NCBI GenBank assembly: GCA_025331435.1
Contig: JAIWNI010000055.1
Location: 62,001 to 126,000, forward strand
Direction of reading: 5' to 3'
Source: Choanephora cucurbitarum
Lineage: Eukaryota; Mucoromycota; Mucoromycetes; Mucorales; Choanephoraceae
DNA length: 64,000 nucleotides
Shown here: positions 36,878 to 47,861 of the stretch, piece after piece
How the letters are laid out: every line of letters starts with the position of its first letter
Numbering within the stretch: the stretch's first letter is position 1
Made by a program: the position numbers and the translations under genes
The notes under the pieces: model-generated
Told to the model about the DNA's origin: nothing
The model's input: the letters and a program-made list of their open reading frames with translations, nothing else
Database searches by the model: none

Positions 36878-37468
36878 TTAACCCCATATGCCAACATGAT
36901 GCCAATCATACTCTGTTAGAGGGGGTTTTAATGAAAGTGGCAATGATTTCACTTTCCAGCCAGTGGGCAATTGAGGTCGTTTTGTCTTCTTTGGCTTGTG
37001 TTCTGTTTGTGATTGAAACCATTGGATGAGTTCAGGTGGTAAGATAGGTTGAGCTTTAATAAAGGATCATACAATGAGTTCAAAATAATAGATAGATAAG
37101 TAGTTTTTTTTTTTACCTGAATAAGGATCATAAGTCACATGACTGTAACGACACAACAGTTGGAATTCACAATAGCCTTGTTGTTGATAGAATCGACAAG
37201 GTGGTTTATTCATCTGTTCTTGAAGGAATTCATCTGGATCTGATGATTGTCAACTGTCTAACTCATTTCTCTATCTACTCTTTTACCTTTATACCAATCA
37301 TAATGAAGTTTTCGATTGTTGATATGAACTGTACCTTCATTATGACTCTTTCGATTGGTTGGATTGTCAGGGAAAGTACACTGACAGAAATCACAAAAGT
37401 CTATGATAAGAAATGATGAGTGATGATAGATGTATTAGATTAGACAGTGACTGACAATTCCTAGGCAT
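36878..37468 (-). CDS. ZMAT5: ZMAT5-like protein (U11/U12-20K, minor spliceosome)
   Basis: Four exons, 37468-37456, 37400-37287, 37239-37117 and 37053-36878, give 141 residues. The first 13-nt exon supplies MPRN, then YFCDFCQCTFPDNPTNRKSH begins a matrin-type/U1-like C2H2 zinc finger. After the spacer (LHYDWYKG, DPDEFLQEQMNKPPCRFY) comes a CCCH finger, C-x7-C-x5-C-x3-H (CRFYQQQGYCEFQLLCRYSH). This two-finger order and spacing is that of ZMAT5, a protein of the U11/U12 di-snRNP. The tail LPTGWKVKSLPLSLKPPL is Pro/Leu rich. The family's role is in recognising U12-type introns. The first intron has a less usual GTCAGT donor, so exon 1 is a little less certain than the rest. Confidence 0.85.
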
Positions 37469-37891
37469 GCGAAAAAAAAAGAAAAAAAGAAAGAAAGAAA
37501 AAAAAATTGACAAGTAAACCAATCAAATCCTTCTATTTTAATACTCAGCCACTCATGATTTCATTCTATTGTTTATTAAAGACAACACGCTACTACTTTA
37601 ATAATAAATGTATTTTATTATTTAAAAAAAGATGAGTTGAGTTGGCATAAGAAAAACTTCCCCCTCTAATTTTTGTTAGTAAAGATTAGATCATTGATTC
37701 GTTCATTTATTTAGTTTTGGGGGTAAAGATACTCTATGAGAGGGTGAATCCAAAGTCAGTGATTGGCACGTGAAAATAGCTGATTTAGAGTCAGGTTTCA
37801 CATGGCAACCTTTTTCATCCATTTTTCCCCCAAAATTTTTTTTTTCTCTTTTCTTTCACTTTCTTTTCTTTTTTTTTTTTTTTAATCTACT
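37469..37891. other. Divergent promoter region between ZMAT5-like and Opi1 genes
   Basis: 423 bp, very AT-rich, with long poly-A/T tracts (37469-37505 and 37839-37884). No specific site identified. Confidence 0.5.
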
Positions 37892-39405
37892 ATGACACAC
37901 CATCAGAATTCACCCATGTCAATTACACAGCTTGTTCATTCATCTGCAGAAGAAGAAGATATCATCATTGAAGATCCTGATGTAAAGATAGCAGCAGAAG
38001 TATTAGGAGATATGGCACGATTATCCAATGGTAAGTTTAAACAAGACAACTATAGAATGTACTTACACAACTAGTTTAGAAACCAGAAGATCAGTCATCA
38101 CATTACCACCACTCTCCAATCCATCAACCACCCCTAGTTCACCATTACCTACACCTACTGCAGCCTGCTTTAACCAAGATAATAGACTCTCATTCTCAAG
38201 TGAGGCTACTATGGTAGATGAAGATTATCAACGCTCATTAACTGCCAGACAACCTAATTTTATCAATCGAGTCTCTAATATCCCCTTGGTCAATTCAGCA
38301 CTACGCGTCTATGAGAATTCAAAGAACTCTAGTTCAGTCATGAAATATGGCGCAGAAATGGTTGAATCATTGGCTGCTCCTATCTATGACAAATTTGGAA
38401 AGCCGGCCTTGTCCAATGTGGATGAATGGGGATGTAAACAACTAGATAAGGTACTATAGACTGAACTATTTTGATTTTTTTAACTTATTTTTTTCTATTT
38501 TAGTTAGAAGAGAAATACCCAAGCTATGTGACACCCATAAGAGAGACAAAAGAAGATGAATCAGAAGATGATGATGCTAAATCAGCCACCTTTGCACTCT
38601 CTCGAGCCTCTCTATTAGACTCTGAAGGTATTCGAAAACGTCGAGATTCACGCGATGATTTACGTAAGTTGATCTATTATTTTATCTATTCTATTTATTG
38701 ACTTGACAATCAGATACCCATAAATCTCGTTCCCGTAATCCATCTCGATCTACTTCACCTCATCGTCCCTATGGCACACCTCATTACCCCTATCGTCATC
38801 CTCGCCAACAAGTCAGCCGTAGTAAATGGCATCAGATTGTCATGCATGCCTCTTCAGCAGCAGGCACCACAGCTGCTGTGATCAGTGAAGAAAGCATGAA
38901 GTGCCTTAAATACTGTCTCAGTTGGCTTCAATATGCCTCTCAACATATCATTCAACAACTCAGTCTCTTGCGTAACTTTGTCAGCATAAAAGAACAGGAT
39001 GCACACACACTGGCTACGATTAAAAAGGAAATTGTCGATACATTACGCAAGGTGGTGGATGTGATATCAAGATATGCTGGCTCTGGTCTACCTGAACAAG
39101 CCAAGCTATCTGTCCGTGGCTTCATCCTGGCCTTACCGACACGATGGGCCATGCTCAATTCCTCCAAGACTGCCTCTCCTGCTCAATCTCCTGCATTAAA
39201 ACCAATACAAGAAGATGTGCATGAGACATCTATCAGATTGATGAATTTTGGTAATGAATCACTTGAGATGATCAATTCAGTGGCCCTTGTCTTCTCAGAT
39301 ACCATTGACCGTGCTGAAATCTGGTTAAATCGTCTTCGTGTGGTAGGTGTTGCTGGTCATCGTAAGCCTGAACATCAAAATGATGAACCTATGGATTTGA
39401 GTTAA
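37892..39405 (+). CDS. opi1: Opi1-family transcriptional regulator
   Basis: Four exons, 37892-38030, 38080-38450, 38504-38663 and 38714-39405, give 453 residues. The family core is visible: PLVNSALRVYENSKNSSSVMK and YGAEMVESLAAPIYDKFGKPAL, and the C-terminal activator-interacting part with CLKYCLSWLQYASQHI and FILALPTRW. In yeast Opi1 is held at the ER by phosphatidic acid and Scs2. When inositol rises, it enters the nucleus and represses phospholipid genes. No canonical FFAT motif was identified here by eye. A basic Ser/Arg stretch (KSRSRNPSRSTSP) may be the nuclear signal. An inositol polyphosphate kinase gene follows 211 bp downstream on the same strand. Confidence 0.85.
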
Positions 39406-39616
39406 TAACAAAGAAAAGCTGATTTCTTTTATGATACCATGATTTCTCTCTCACATTCCATCCTTTGTTTATACTGCAAGCTTATTGTTATCTATATTAT
39501 TTACATAGATAGAAATCCCCCCCCCCCCTCTTTTTGTTACTCCCCCTCTCTCTCTCTATAAATATATATATAAAAAAATATCCATTTTTTTCTTTCTCTC
39601 TCTCTTTATCTACATA

Positions 39617-40581
39617 ATGGTAGAAAGTGTCCAATGGTTACCTATGAAACAGAATAAAGTAGGTGGTCATCACCCTTTATTTCGTATGATGGCTTCAGAT
39701 CAAGTATGTCTCTGTAAACCTCTGACATTGACAGAGAAACTATTTTATGAAAATATCTTACAGCATCAATCTCAATTAATACCCTATATTCCAAAATACC
39801 TGGGCTCATGTGTGCTTCATCCTATCCTAAAGAAACGGAATAAACAGTATCGTTCTACCTTTTGCTTTTCTGATCATCCTATAGAGATGGATATCCTTCT
39901 CTATACTCATCTGGACCAATGGACTGAATTCATCATTCTGGAAGACTTGACTTGGAAGATACATAAGCCTTGTCTGTTGGATCTCAAGATGGGTACAAGG
40001 CAACATGGTGTCTATGCTTGTTCTCAAAAGATGAACAGTCAGACACTCAAATGTGCTAATTCAACCAGTCAACAGTTAGGTGTTCGTATCTGTGGGATGC
40101 AGGTAAATTATATTTCTTATTGTTCCCTCTAAACACTATTCATCCATCATGTTTAAAGGTATTTAAGCGTTATCCAGTCGATACATTTGATTATCAAGAT
40201 AAATATGCAGGGAGAAGGATGACAACACAAGACTCGTTTCAAGATGCCTTGTTTCATTTCTTACATGATGGTACCAGACTGTTGACAGAGTTGATCTCTT
40301 GTCTGATTCATAAGTTAGATAGGCTCTATTGCCTGATTCAAGCATTACCTGGCTATCGTTTCTATGGATCCAGTCTGCTTATACTCTATGATGGTTTTGG
40401 TGGCACAGAGATAGATGTCAGAATGATTGATTTTGCCAAATGTGTCACTCATCTTGAAGTGAATGAGAAACTAGACCATATGACTTATCCTCCGAGTTTA
40501 CCAGCTAACCCAGACCATGGGTATTTAATAGGCTTGAAATCCATTCTCTGTGCAATAAACAACCTTCAGTCATTGCAGTAA
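39617..40581 (+). CDS. Inositol polyphosphate kinase (IP6K/Kcs1-like)
   Basis: Two exons, 39617-40102 and 40159-40581, give 302 residues. The IPK-family signature PxxxDxKxG appears as PCLLDLKMG. Other conserved pieces are GVRICGMQ (C/G motif before the intron), SSLLILYDG, and the metal-binding [17 protein letters not shown] ends the domain. Members phosphorylate inositol phosphates; the IP6K group makes the pyrophosphate IP7. The small size lacks the long N-terminal part of yeast Kcs1 and matches a compact IP6K or IPMK. The exact substrate (IP3 versus IP6) cannot be told from sequence alone. The upstream flank has a 12-bp C tract and CT-rich leader. It follows the Opi1 gene in tandem. Confidence 0.85.
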
Positions 40582-40749
40582 TGTTTTTATACAATAAATA
40601 TGAGTGATAGACAGACGATCTTTAAGAGTGTCTTAGGGAGATCTTTAAAAAGAATCTTTTTTTAAAAGCCTGTTTATTTTAGGAATAGAAAGGTATAATC
40701 TTAACATAAGGGAGAAAGATGATTTATTATGCGAGGGATATGATTCTGT

Positions 40750-42174
40750 TTAGTTCATGGATTGAACCAACTTGTTGATGAAGTGTTCACGGTTACCAGT
40801 GTCACCACCTTCAATGAAGTTAAGCAACTTACGCTCTCTCCACATGTTGTTAGGGTTAGAGAGCTTGAAGGGCCAGAGAAAGTTGGAAGCTTCCTTGAAG
40901 TGAGGACCAACAGTGGCAATCTCATGAATCAGATCTTCAACACAGATGATGTTGTACTTGCCAAGGGCTTGTTCAATGACAGCGTTGTCATGGAGAGGAA
41001 TACGTTGCTTGTTGACCTTACCGTAACCACGCTTGTAGATCAATTCACGAATGGTCTTCAGGTTAGGGTAACCATAGGCAACGTAAGGTTGGATCAATTG
41101 GAGCATTTCAGAGGTAGCCTTGTTGAGACGGACAAAGACACCGTTGTTGATCTGGAGGAGACGCAAGAGTTGGAGGACCTTACGAGGCTTAGGGGCAATG
41201 TTGTTGATACCACGCACACGGACGACAAAGACAAGCTTTTCTTGAGCAGGAACGTAGTAGTTACCTTCAGCCTTGGCTTGACGACGGAGACGGATTTCGT
41301 TAAGAGAGTTGGCCTTGTATTCGGCATGGTACTTGGCAGCACGCTTGAAGATATCACGTCTCTTGGCCATCTTGGTCTATATAAAAATGAATAAGTCATG
41401 TGTATTCTATACAAATTTTAAAAGCTTTCTTATAAAGAACGTCAGACCCGAAAGATGGTTAACTCATTTGGCAGCATCGAGTGCAATCTAGCCAATGGAT
41501 GGGTATTACCCCAATTCATCACTCTTGTTCTTTATAGAAAGCAATGATAAAATAAACGAGCTTTACCTTACGAGCCTCAGCCTTTTGAGCAGAAGCCTTA
41601 GCAGCAGCATCGGCATCAGACTTTCTCTTCTTCAAAAGAGTTTCGGGGACAAGAACGTCATTAGCAGCAGGAACGTTGCTATAAAAAAAAGAAGAAAGTA
41701 AGTCATTTTTTTATAAAAGGAAACCCCGTTTTCCAATTCTTATAATGAAATAAGAAAGCTATTTTGGTTTGAATGAACCGAAAACAAAAGCATAGTAAAA
41801 AAAATGACATTGCATATAGTTTTCATGACAAGACAGAAAAGCCTAGTCACACACAATCTCTGTTAGGAGAAAGCCAGTTAACATGTCATTCAGTAAAAAC
41901 AGTTCAAATAATCATGTAAAGATGAACCGTTTCTGAATATCAACACGAACTTTTTGTTTGTATTTCAAGGTATAATAAAGAGAAACTTTACTAAACCTCA
42001 ACAACCTTTGACTCCACAGATGGAGAAAAAGTAAAGATGTTTTTGAAGAGACAGTGGTTCTTTTCTGTCTTTTGGATTAGAAAAGTATGAAAAGAAGCCA
42101 CTGCATCATTCATGAAGACGCTTTTGTTTTCTTTTCTTTATGAAAAAAGAATTGAAAACTTACTAGGCAACCAT
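40750..42174 (-). CDS. RPL7: 60S ribosomal protein L7 (uL30)
   Basis: Three exons, 42174-42164, 41678-41567 and 41376-40750, give 249 residues, close to the 244-248 usual for L7. Characteristic parts are [56 protein letters not shown], and the C-terminal [19 protein letters not shown]. Codon use is strongly biased like EF-1alpha. The first exon codes only MVA and part of Tyr. The first intron is 485 nt, the longest in the window; the second is 190 nt and holds a C/D snoRNA. I searched the first intron for C/D boxes and saw none at a suitable distance. Confidence 0.97.
41431..41536 (-). ncRNA. Intronic C/D-box snoRNA in RPL7, predicted 25S rRNA 2'-O-methylation guide
   Basis: On the coding strand of the second RPL7 intron a perfect 10-bp terminal stem (TATAAAGAAC / GTTCTTTATA) brackets a C box GTGATGA (41522-41516) and a D box CTGA (41445-41442). 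The 14 nt directly before the D box, ACCATCTTTCGGGT, are exactly complementary to ACCCGAAAGATGGT, a very conserved 25S rRNA segment recalled from yeast. The D+5 rule points at the G in CCCGAAAG, which I recall as yeast G805 (snR39b). The neighbouring A807 is guided by snR39/snR59, which in yeast are hosted by RPL7 introns. Host, position and guide therefore agree. Internal C'/D' boxes are not obvious. Confidence 0.85.
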
Positions 42175-43022
42175 AGTTCTAAAATGTAAAGTAAAAAGAA
42201 AAGAAGAGGAAAGAAGCAGGGATAAGCCCTGTTGTCCTTTTGAGAACGCGAGTAAAAAAAAATTTTTTTTTTAAACTATGATTTCGCAGTCCCTTTTTCT
42301 CTTGTCACATCACCTTTTTAAGAGTCAGCACTTCCCTCTCTCTTAAAGGGTATTACTAGAAGGACGTCTTTTTTTTTTTTTTTAAAAGCGAGAGGATATG
42401 CATTTTGGTTTACTTGAAATAGCTCGTTATTTGGGTATAGAACTATGCTGAGGTTTTTTTTTAAAAAAAAAAACTGTAGTGTTAGTCATTGTTCGACTTT
42501 AGAGTGTTTGATTTAAGGGTGACCATTCATTTGAATAAAAGTACGCTTCACGCGCTTAAAAAAAAACGCCCTTGAAGTATTTTGAGAGTGCGTATGGATA
42601 TTCTTAAAACAAACCCAAGTCGGTTAAACTATAATGTAATGAGAATGAAGTTTTCTCAAGCTAGTATGATAACAAGAAGGTATTTTGTTCCTTTGTGACT
42701 AACGTGACAATCCTCTAAGTTGTCAAGAAAGAGTTGAAGTTATACTTTCTATAGTCTACTTTTAACTTGGGATATGATTACTATTAAAGTAAAGCATTTC
42801 ATTTACTGTAACTTTGTATGAAAAATAAACTACTTTTTCAGAACCATAACAAACAAAAAAAGGAGGGGAGCAAAAGAGTATGTCAAATGGATTTTAATAG
42901 AAGGAAGGAGGAGACTAGTTATCGTAACTAGATTATATGCAGCCTATTACTTTTTTTTTTATTGTTATATTCAGTCCCTATCACAAAAGATAATCTATAA
43001 GAAAAAAAGAGGTGATATAGAC
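42175..43022. other. Upstream region of RPL7
   Basis: 848 bp with long poly-A/T tracts (for example 42257-42273, 42370-42384 and 42456-42472) that may be nucleosome-excluding elements of the RPL7 promoter. No gene seen. Confidence 0.5.
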
Positions 43023-44492
43023 TTAAACCTGATAGATTTCAAGGTTATCATCGATATGATTCTTCTTTAATGCCAGACTGATCTGTTCTTTTTCAGAATC
43101 GTATTGCGTGTAAAAGGCATTTGTAAAGGAGGAGCCCAAAATGAAATTCTTTTCAGACTCACTCTTACCAATATGAGTACGACACATCTCACAGCAGGAG
43201 TCTGTCTGTCTGAAATGGCTCCAGTAATGAGGAGGAAGAGTCACTTGGATATCGCCAAGTTGGATTCTAAAGGAGGACAATTGATCCATCAAACAACAAG
43301 GCACCATAAAAGTATTATCAGGTTCATCATAGGTAGCATACCAACGTTTTCTGAATTCTTCAGCTTAAAAAAAAATGAGTTATCTATGAATGTAGCCTTC
43401 TACCTTGTTCTTATTTTACCTTGTTTGTCAGGTAAACCAATGACATCAGTGGAAGTACTCAGAATGGCTTTGGCATGTTTATGAATGTGAAAGTTATTCT
43501 CAAATCCAGCATCACGAACAGGAACTGCCCAATCTTGGGAATTACCGCATTCATTATTTAAAGGGATAGGATGCAGTTTTCCCTCAATAGCATCATGATC
43601 CACTCCACCTAAAAAAAAGGAGAGAAGGGTAAACTTAAAGAAACCAATTTCTAGCATAGATTGGGAGCTTACCAATAATGAGGTAACCAGCAGGTATTTC
43701 TTTGTGATCATGTCGTTTTGCCAAATTGCCATAACCTCCAGGTGTGGTGACTTGATGCTTTGATGTCGATTTGGACTCTTGAGTTGAATGTGATGGCTTT
43801 GACTTTTCATGCGTGGATGATTGAGTGATGTTGGATTTGATCATCTCCTCTTTAGAGACAGAACCACTTTCAGAGAAACCAGGTTCGGACTGATGCGTGA
43901 TGTACATCCCAAACTGTGCACTCTGAACACCAGCGCTCTGCTGATAGGCAATAGGAACAAAGCCAGATTCAGGGATGCTGCGTCTTTCATACCGTGCCAC
44001 GTTCGATAGATTCACACTTCTGCCTAGACCGAGAAAGCCATCGAATCCTTGATCGAAATGGTTCATCAGGTAGGCACCACCTATAGGCATCTGGTCTACT
44101 TTGATGTCGCCAAATTTAAATGTATCCAGAAAGAGGCTGGTGTTGACGATGCCTTTGCCATAGTCCATTGTCAACAGCTGGTGAGCATCTCGGTAGGTGG
44201 TCGATAGTTTGGGCTTGAATGAACAACGGCCTTGACAGTTATCTGCCTGACAATCGATTGTACGGACCCATGTGAAGCCCTTTGAGGTATCGAATGCCAA
44301 TATCAATTTCTGTGGGGGACTGCCGATCTCAACAAGGCCACCCAGCATGCCATTCTTGAGCTCTCTTGCTCCTGTGGTCACAAAATCGTGATGCCTCTTT
44401 TGATAGTAGAGAGGGATTTTCTGAACTGAATGAGCAGATGATAAAAGTACAAGTTGAGTGATGGCTGCGAATTCAACGATTGAGAACTTCAT
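43023..44492 (-). CDS. A1-type aspartic protease homologue with a missing catalytic Asp
   Basis: Three exons, 44492-43673, 43608-43420 and 43363-43023, give 449 residues. A signal peptide of about 20 residues (MKFSIVEFAAITQLVLLSSA) indicates secretion. The pepsin-like layout is clear: first active-site region LILAFDTSKGFTWV with Asp68 (DTS), flap MDYGKG with Tyr, and GFDGFLGLGR. The second active-site region reads KAILSTSTDVIGLP. The Asp normally found in DTG/DTS is Ser324, so hydrolysis by the standard two-Asp mechanism should be lost. Cys-rich CCEMC lies near the end, then FILGSSFTNAFYTQYD. A Ser/Thr/Lys/His-rich insert (about 224-265) separates the lobes. It may be a non-enzymatic binding protein or a decaying gene, though frames are intact. 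Confidence 0.85.
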
Positions 44493-45190
44493 GATTAAAT
44501 TAGCTGATAAGAGTGTGTTTGTGTCAGACAACAAAAGTAAATGATTTTTACAATTTTTTTTTTTAAAGTGAATCTACTCTACTTTTGCATACACTTTAAA
44601 GAAGAAAAAAGAAAAGTAAAAAAAAAAAAAAGAGAAGCCATACATGAACAATCTCTCAACTTATTCTCTCTGTTCTCCCCTCTTTTTGTCCACTACACTC
44701 CCTCCTCTACTTCCCACTCCTTTCTCCCTTCTCGAAATCCTCTTTATGCCTTTCTCCTCTCTTTACACTATGTTTACTCCTTAAAAAAAAAAGAGTAAAA
44801 AAGAAAAAAAGAAAAGAGTTCATTTAACATAGTCATAGATTGTATTCAATTGAAGTTTATTAGACGTGTGTCTATCATAAACAAGTAAAGTCGTGAACAT
44901 TAAAAACCGTTCAATTGTTAACAACAAAAAGTGAGTTAAACTAAGGTGTCCCCCCCTCCTCCTTCTGTGGTTACTATATTAAGAATGCATAGCAAATGAA
45001 TTTTTCTTTGGTTGTTCTAGATTTGTTCAAGCACTGAAGTTCTTCATTGTAAGCCCTTTGACTTTTTTTATTTTAGGAAAAAAAAAAAGAGGATACATAC
45101 AATATCTTTATATAGAAAAAGAAATAATTACACAGTTACAGAAGACAAAAAAAAAAATCACACATACAAATAAAAAAAAAACAATCTAAC
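44493..45190. other. Intergenic region between protease homologue and spermidine synthase
   Basis: 698 bp: the protease promoter and the 3' flank of spermidine synthase. Poly-A and CT-rich segments (44640-44800) stand out. No gene seen. Confidence 0.5.
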
Positions 45191-46247
<1,057 letters not shown>

Positions 46248-46979
46248 TTTATGTGTTATTACTGTCTAATACGAAGAAAAGAAGAAGAAAAGAAACAAAA
46301 TAGATGGTTTTATATCTTATCGAAAAAAAAAAGTTTTCTTTAGGGTTTTCATCTGTGACTTGTTATTTTTTTATTATTTGACCCAAAAGAAAAAGAAAAC
46401 TTTCTGTTGTTCCCTTCTCTTCCATTAGACTGCACACCAAGAAAGAGAGAGAGAGAGAGATGGCACCAAAAAAAAAAAAAATTCAAATGGCGCACTTGGA
46501 AAATTCAGACTGCACTAACCCATTGCACACTTGAAAACCAGAGAGATCACACGTACACCAAACACTAGCAAAAATAAGCTTTCGAATTGTTTAAGAAAAA
46601 AGAGACAATGTTTTGACGATGCTGTAGATGAGACGGTCGAGATGGATGTCAATAGCGAATAATCTGATAACTTCAATACCTGACTGGATCTAGAACCACT
46701 TGAACGATTGGACATGAAGACTACCAACATCGTAGTCAGTGTGAATACACTAGACATTAGCGACAAGAAGAAGATTGCTTTTGTTCTTTTGCAGTTAGTC
46801 TAAAACAAAAGCTATAAGGTTTTTTGAGACTACAAAAGAACTAGGTATACCCAAGACACATGGGTTATTACTGATCTAAAAAAAAAAAAAAGAGGGAAGA
46901 TAGAGCTTAAAGAAGGATTTGACAGCTTGAGTTAGCTCAAAAAGAGAGAGAGAGAGAGAGAGAGAATGAAAGTTGATCG
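46248..46979. other. Intergenic region upstream of spermidine synthase
   Basis: Holds the spermidine synthase promoter and two GA microsatellites (about 46444-46460 and 46941-46965). No intact gene; the right side runs into the transposase remnant. Confidence 0.5.
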
Positions 46980-47545
46980 GCTAAGAATGCTTAGTGTTGA
47001 GCACAAACACTTCTTGTTTCAGAAGTACAATGAAAACCCTAGAGCTACTTTGAATGAAACAATGGAAAATCTCATTATGCGCTAGAGAAGAGAAACTCTT
47101 TTACCACTATCTAGTGGACAACCAATTTGATGCAGACAGATATTGGCTCTCAACACAACTTGGCTTTTTCATCGACGAGTCAGCCTTTTCGGATCAACTT
47201 GAGCCGTACGATGGCTTTGTCTACAAAGGCTGTTCAGTCCAAGACAATTGCTATTTTGAGGTAGATAGCTTCGCAGGGTATTATTGGTGTTAAGATGAGA
47301 ATGTCTTGCGAGCAAAGCTAAAAGAAAAGAATAATTACTGTCTCATTGTGAACAATGCTCCTATGCAACGTCTCAGATCAAATCGAAAAGTTGGTTGTCA
47401 ACAGAGAATACGGGTGCGTTTCCGGTATAGTCTCCTGAGATTCACCCTATTCGACAGTTTTTGGTCTGTGGCTATGAAAGAAAAAGAGAAGAAGGGAGAC
47501 TTTGATTTCGAGAACAGTGTCTATCTAGAGGTTCCTTTGTTGTAA
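46980..47545 (+). pseudogene. Decayed Tc1/mariner-type transposase fragment
   Basis: The first frame (47054-47293) contains LGFFIDESAFSDQLEPYDGFVYKGCS. FIDESAF matches the second catalytic-Asp block of Tc1/mariner DDE transposases, and the residues after it keep the spacing. After a stop, a second frame (47306-47545) reads NNYCLIVNNAPMQ, which corresponds to the conserved DNAPxH block with Asp changed to Asn. The two blocks are in the right order and roughly 160 nt apart. Stops separate them and the N-terminal DNA-binding part is missing. No terminal inverted repeats were found by eye. Confidence 0.6.
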
Positions 47546-47861
47546 TTTAAAGCTACAAGTATGCTTGAATAAAGAGCTTTTTTCAAGATTGCATAGTCAT
47601 CTAATTGATTCTTGAATGATACATGTTCCTTTTTTGAATCTCAAGACGAAAATGTATGCTTATAAAGAGGCCATTGAAAGCCTCATTGTATACCAAATGA
47701 GCCATTTCTCCTTATTATGACAAAGACATGAGCTCGAAAATAGGGTTTTAACCAATACAAGCAATGAATAACTGAGTTTCATTTAGAAAGGCTAAAATCA
47801 AACCCGCGTTCTTTCTTTTTTTCTTTTTCTTTCTATCTCTCTTCAATATACACTAACAACA
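47546..47861. other. Promoter region of NOT4
   Basis: 316 bp, AT-rich, ending in a T/C-rich leader directly before the NOT4 start. Nothing else seen. Confidence 0.5.

Noticed and set aside
39517..39528. C12 tract and G14 tract (54412-54425) as regulatory G-quadruplexes
   Set aside because: Single homopolymer runs, easily produced by slippage; no flanking pattern supports a function.
40762..41394. Antisense open frame of 210 codons over RPL7
   Set aside because: Same cause: codon bias in L7 removes stop codons on the other strand. No protein-like pattern.
41679..42163. A second snoRNA in the long first RPL7 intron
   Set aside because: A single D-box-like TCAG (plus strand) occurs, but no C box lies at 60-110 nt with a terminal stem. 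An H/ACA RNA cannot be excluded by eye.
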